Origin: Chloroflexota bacterium | GTDB lineage: Bacteria > Chloroflexota > Limnocylindria > Limnocylindrales > CSP1-4 | DNA: 11,023 nucleotides | Assembly (NCBI GenBank): GCA_021815005.1 | Contig: JAKAHL010000038.1 | Location: forward strand, 1-11,023 | Direction: 5' to 3' | Shown here: positions 8,034 to 11,023 of the stretch, in pieces | How the letters are laid out: the number at the start of each line of letters is the position of its first letter | Numbering within the stretch: position 1 is the stretch's first letter | Notes under the pieces: generated by a model | Database searches by the model: none | Told to the model about the DNA's origin: nothing | The model's input: the letters and a program-made list of their open reading frames with translations, nothing else | Translations under genes and position numbers: made by a program

Positions 8034-10288
8034 GCGGCAGGATCGCGGTCGGGGTCTCCGGGACGGGGTCCAATCTCCGGGCGCTCGCGGCGGCCGCGGG
8101 TCGCGGCGAGCTCGGCGGCGACATCGCGCTGGTGTTCGCGGACCGGCCGTGCGACGGGCTCAGATGGGCGACGGAGCAGGGGATCGAGACGGCCCTCGTC
8201 CCGCGCGGCGACGACGCGGTCCTGGCCGACACGCTGCTGGCGGTGGCCCCGGACGCGGTCGTGCTCGCCGGCTACCTGCGGATCGTGGGGCCGCGTGTGC
8301 TCGCGGCATTCGGCGGGCGGGTGCTCAACGTTCACCCGTCGCTGCTGCCGTCGTTCCCGGGGCTCCACGGGGCCAGGGATGCCCTGGCCGCCGGCGTGGC
8401 TGTGACGGGCGTCACGGTGCACCTGGTGGACGCGACGCTCGACGGCGGGCCGATCCTCGCCCAGGAGGCGGTGCCGGTCCTGCCCGGCGACGACGAGGCC
8501 ACGCTGCTGGCGCGGATCCACCCCGTGGAGCACCGGCTGCTGCCGATGGCCGTGGCGGCGCTGCTCGCCGGCGCGGTGCGGGCGGCGCCGGGCGCGCGGC
8601 GCGCGACGATCCTCGCCGCTGCGGTGGACTCGCGGGTGCCGAAGCCCAGGCGCGCGCTGCTCTCGGTCTCGGACAAGTCCGGGCTGGCGGAGCTGGGGCG
8701 CGGCCTCGTCGCGCGCGGTTGGGAGCTGGTGTCCACCGGCGGCACCGCGCGCGCCCTGCGCGACGCCGGCCTGCCCGTGACCGACGTGGCGGCCGTGACG
8801 GGCTCGCCCGAGATGCTCGACGGGCGCGTCAAGACGCTCCACCCGCGGGTCCACGCGGGCCTGCTGGCGGACCGTCGCCGGCCGGACCACCGCGAGGCGC
8901 TGGCGGCCTTCGGCATCGCGCCGTTCGACCTCGCGGTGGTCAACCTGTACCCGTTCGCGGCGGCAGCGCGCCGCCCCGGGATCGGCGTGGACGAGCTGGT
9001 CGAGGAGATCGACATCGGCGGGCCGTCGATGGTTCGGGCGGCGGCCAAGAACTACGCCTCGGTGGCGATCGTGACCGAGCCGGCGCGCTATGGCCAGGTG
9101 CTCGACGCGCTCGACGAGCATGGCGAGGTGCCGCTGGGCCTGCGCGCGGCCCTGGCCGTGGAGGCCTTCCGCCACACCGCGGCCTACGACGCGCGGATCG
9201 CGAGCGAGCTGCCCCGCCGTCTGGCCGAGGGGGGCGTGGCGCTGCCGGACGAGCCCGGGCTGCCCGGGGCGGCGGACCCCTACCCGGCGAGCCTGACGGT
9301 CAGCCTCGAGAAAGTGGAGACGCTGCGCTACGGCGAGAACCCGCACCAGCCGGCCGCGCGCTACCGGCGGACGGACCGGGAGCCGCGAGCGGGCGACGGG
9401 CCGTTCGCGACCGGCGAGCCCCCGCTCCAGGGTAAGGCGCTCTCGTACAACAACGTGCTCGACGCGTCGGCGGCGGCGGCGCTGGCGCGCCTGATGCGCG
9501 GGCCGGCGGTGGTCGTGGTCAAGCACACCAACCCGTGCGGCGCGGCCGAGCGGCCGACGCTCCTCGAGGCGTGGGAGGCGGCCTACGCCGGCGACCCGGT
9601 GTCGGCGTACGGCGGGGTGGTGGCGGTCAGCCGTCCCGTGGACCGCGCGCTGGCGGAGAGGCTGGCGTCGATCTTCCTCGAGGTCGTGGTGGCGCCTGGG
9701 TTCGACCCGGCGGCCCGCGAGGTGCTGGCCTCCAAGCCCAACCTGCGGCTGGTCGTGGACGCCTCGCTGGGCGCTGGCGGCATCGGCTCCGCGGCCCCGG
9801 TCTCCGCCGACCCGCTCGGCTCGCTTCGCTCCGCGGGCGGCGCCGTGCTCGTGACGGCGCCCGACAACCTCCCCGACGACCCGGGCGCGTGGTCGTGCGC
9901 CACCTCGCGCCAGCCCACGGACACGGAGCGCGCCGATCTTGACCTCGCCTGGCGCCTGTGCCGCGGCGTGGTGTCGAACGCGATCGTGCTGGTCCGCGAC
10001 GGGATGCTGGTGGGGCTGGGCTCCGGGCAGGTGTCGCGCGTGGACGCGTGCCGCCAGGCCGTCGAGAAGGCGCGCACGTTCCAGGCGGAACGCGGGGGCG
10101 CGGCGGGCGCCGTCGCCGCCTCTGATGCGTTCTTCCCGTTCGCCGACGGGCCGACGGTCCTGATGGAGGCGGGCGTCACTGCCATCGTGCAGCCGGGCGG
10201 CTCGGTCCGCGACGCCGAGGTGCTGGCGCTGGTGGAGGCGGCGGGCGCCGCGATGCTGGTCACGGGACGCCGGCACTTCCGGCACTGA
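8030..10288 (+). CDS. purNH: PurN-PurH fusion: GAR transformylase joined to AICAR transformylase/IMP cyclohydrolase
   Basis: One uninterrupted frame of 752 residues combines two enzymes usually made separately. Residues 1 to about 185 are PurN, the 10-formyl-THF-dependent GAR transformylase (step 3): SGTGSNL (10-16), NVHPSLLPSFPGLHGARDAL with Asn100 and His102, and LDGGP with Asp138, which together form the catalytic Asn-His-Asp set. A short Ala/Arg-rich linker (about 185-206) leads into full-length PurH. Its IMP cyclohydrolase (MGS-like) domain carries RALLSVSDKSGL (208-219), DGRVKTLHPRVHAGLL (264-279), VVNLYPF (303-309) and EEIDIGGPSMVRAAAKNY (325-342). Its AICAR transformylase domain carries LRYGENPHQ (432-440), VVKHTNPCG with Lys498/His499, SNAIVLV, GSGQVSRVD (664-672), and TGRRHFRH at the end (steps 9-10). 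No stop separates the parts. A GTG at 8636 (Val203) could restart translation but has only a weak upstream site (GGTGGA, 8624-8629). Start GTG overlaps purM by 4 bases. Confidence 0.94.
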   Translation: MSGRIAVGVSGTGSNLRALAAAAGRGELGGDIALVFADRPCDGLRWATEQGIETALVPRGDDAVLADTLLAVAPDAVVLAGYLRIVGPRVLAAFGGRVLNVHPSLLPSFPGLHGARDALAAGVAVTGVTVHLVDATLDGGPILAQEAVPVLPGDDEATLLARIHPVEHRLLPMAVAALLAGAVRAAPGARRATILAAAVDSRVPKPRRALLSVSDKSGLAELGRGLVARGWELVSTGGTARALRDAGLPVTDVAAVTGSPEMLDGRVKTLHPRVHAGLLADRRRPDHREALAAFGIAPFDLAVVNLYPFAAAARRPGIGVDELVEEIDIGGPSMVRAAAKNYASVAIVTEPARYGQVLDALDEHGEVPLGLRAALAVEAFRHTAAYDARIASELPRRLAEGGVALPDEPGLPGAADPYPASLTVSLEKVETLRYGENPHQPAARYRRTDREPRAGDGPFATGEPPLQGKALSYNNVLDASAAAALARLMRGPAVVVVKHTNPCGAAERPTLLEAWEAAYAGDPVSAYGGVVAVSRPVDRALAERLASIFLEVVVAPGFDPAAREVLASKPNLRLVVDASLGAGGIGSAAPVSADPLGSLRSAGGAVLVTAPDNLPDDPGAWSCATSRQPTDTERADLDLAWRLCRGVVSNAIVLVRDGMLVGLGSGQVSRVDACRQAVEKARTFQAERGGAAGAVAASDAFFPFADGPTVLMEAGVTAIVQPGGSVRDAEVLALVEAAGAAMLVTGRRHFRH

Positions 10289-10314
10289 CGCGGGGCTGCG
10301 GTCGCCACACACGG

Positions 10315-10344
10315 GTCGACCGCCCGGCGGGCCGGGCGGTCGAC
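10315..10344. terminator. Probable hairpin terminator between convergent genes
   Basis: A perfect 13-bp inverted repeat (GTCGACCGCCCGG, loop CGGG, CCGGGCGGTCGAC) lies 26 nt after the purNH stop and 41 nt before the stop of the convergent gene. The + strand tail (GTCTGGTTG) is only mildly T-rich, so it is not a textbook rho-independent site, but short or absent U-tracts are common in very GC-rich genomes. Being symmetrical, the hairpin could serve both strands. Confidence 0.7.
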
Positions 10345-10385
10345 GTCTGGTTGCGGTGAGGCCCGATCGCGGGCTCCCGGATGTG

Positions 10386-11023
10386 CTACCGGCGCCGGGT
10401 CCTGCCGGAGAGCCGGCCGGCGATCCCGACGACGGCGAGGAGGCCGACGAGGACGAGGAGCGCGGTGTCGGTTCCGGTGCCGGAGCTCGCCGCGCGGGCC
10501 GCCAGAGTGCTCGTCGGCGGGATGGTCGGGTTGCTGCTGGCGTCGCCGACGCCTCCGCTCGGCTTGGGAGACGTGGCCGGGGCCGAGGGCGACGGCGCCG
10601 CCGCCAGGACCGTCACGGTCGAGGTCGCGCTGCAGGAGTAGCCCTGGATGCAGGGTCCCTGCGTGATGGTCGCGGTGTTGGTGTACGTCCCGGGCGCGTC
10701 GGAAGCGCCGACCACCGCCGTGTAGTTGAGGGTCAGCTTGGGGCTCAGGGTCAGACCCGACCAGGTGACCCGGTTGGTCACGGGGTCGTACGTCCCGCCG
10801 CTGCTGATCCCGGTGGCGCCGCCGATGCCCGCCGGGAGCTGGTCGGACACGGCGACCCCGACCATCGAACCCGTGCCGGACACGCTGAGGCCGATCTGGT
10901 AGCCGACCGAGGTGCCCGGGGCGACCGGGCCGCCGGCGCTGTTCGATTTGGTGATCGAGACCATCGGGGCCGCGGGCGGGGTGCCGGACTCCATGTAGGT
11001 CCGGAAGGCGTAGTCGGTGGGCC
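10386..11023 (-). CDS. DUF11-like cell-surface protein with C-terminal membrane anchor, 5' part beyond window edge
   Basis: The frame is open to the right edge; 211 residues are visible, ending at TAG (10388-10386). In order: a DUF11-like beta-sandwich repeat (about 21-138) with SITKSNS, PVAPGTSVGYQI, VAVSDQLPAGI, VTWSGLTL and YTNTATITQG; a two-Cys segment, GPCIQGYSC; a Pro/Ser/Ala-rich spacer (139-166); IPPTST (167-172), which loosely resembles an LPxT-type sorting motif; a hydrophobic helix, TALLVLVGLLAVVGIAG (186-202); and an Arg-rich tail. DUF11 repeats occur in large exported surface proteins, so this is probably the anchored C-terminus of a longer secreted protein facing outward. The ATG at 10994 lacks a ribosome binding site and signal peptide and follows coding-like sequence, so it is probably not the start. 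The target or ligand is unknown, and no link to purine synthesis is suggested. Confidence 0.8.
   Translation of the reverse strand, partial: PTDYAFRTYMESGTPPAAPMVSITKSNSAGGPVAPGTSVGYQIGLSVSGTGSMVGVAVSDQLPAGIGGATGISSGGTYDPVTNRVTWSGLTLSPKLTLNYTAVVGASDAPGTYTNTATITQGPCIQGYSCSATSTVTVLAAAPSPSAPATSPKPSGGVGDASSNPTIPPTSTLAARAASSGTGTDTALLVLVGLLAVVGIAGRLSGRTRRR

Noticed and set aside
10381..10641. Short + strand open frame of 86 codons opposite the surface-protein gene
   Set aside because: It has no clear ribosome binding site or recognisable motif, while the opposite strand encodes a coherent DUF11-like domain, transmembrane helix and basic tail.
10386..10994. ATG at 10994 (- strand) as the true start of the surface protein
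   Set aside because: There is no purine-rich site upstream and no signal peptide after it, and the frame continues open to the window edge with plausible coding sequence (PTDYAFRTY).
1..11023. tRNA or rRNA genes, CRISPR arrays, insertion sequences, purine riboswitch or PurR-type operator
   Set aside because: None was seen. Coding density is near complete through 10288, the remaining intergenic space is under 100 nt, and the operon leader where such control would sit is outside the window.

Overview
This window is one stretch of a de novo purine biosynthesis operon on the + strand, followed by a convergent cell-surface gene on the - strand. The DNA is very GC-rich (about three-quarters G+C by eye). 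GTG starts are common, most genes overlap by 4 bases, and purine-rich ribosome binding sites precede them. The organism is a high-GC bacterium. The three-part FGAM synthase (PurS, PurQ, short PurL), the Fe-S type PurF, and a gene order matching the Bacillus subtilis pur operon (B-C-S-Q-L-F-M-N-H) point to a Gram-positive-like or Chloroflexota/Actinomycetota lineage. The Pro-Pro-Thr plus membrane-helix tail of the surface protein fits uncultured high-GC Chloroflexota, but this placement is a low-confidence inference.

Layout. 2-1129: 3' part of purB, with the N-terminus beyond the left edge. 1116-2033: purC. 2030-2290: purS. 2287-3045: purQ. 3042-5420: purL. 5420-6871: purF. 6888-8033: purM. 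8030-10288: one continuous frame encoding PurN fused to PurH. 10315-10344: a perfect 13-bp hairpin that probably terminates the operon. 10386-11023 (- strand): the C-terminal part of a DUF11-like surface protein with a C-terminal membrane anchor, cut by the right edge.

Together the genes cover step 1 (PurF), step 3 (PurN), step 4 (PurSQL), step 5 (PurM), step 7 (PurC), step 8 (PurB) and steps 9-10 (PurH) of IMP synthesis. PurB also acts in AMP synthesis. PurD (step 2) and PurE/PurK (step 6) are not in the window; purE/purK would be expected upstream of purB. Every junction but one is an overlap. The exception is purF-purM, with a 16-nt gap.

Most of the window is ordinary housekeeping DNA, and I see no undescribed defence, mobile or regulatory system. 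The points most worth a second look are the PurN-PurH fusion, the combination of four Fe-S cluster cysteines with no propeptide in PurF, and a roughly 20-residue insertion in PurM. No RNA genes, CRISPR arrays, insertion sequences or operon promoter are visible; the promoter would lie left of the window.
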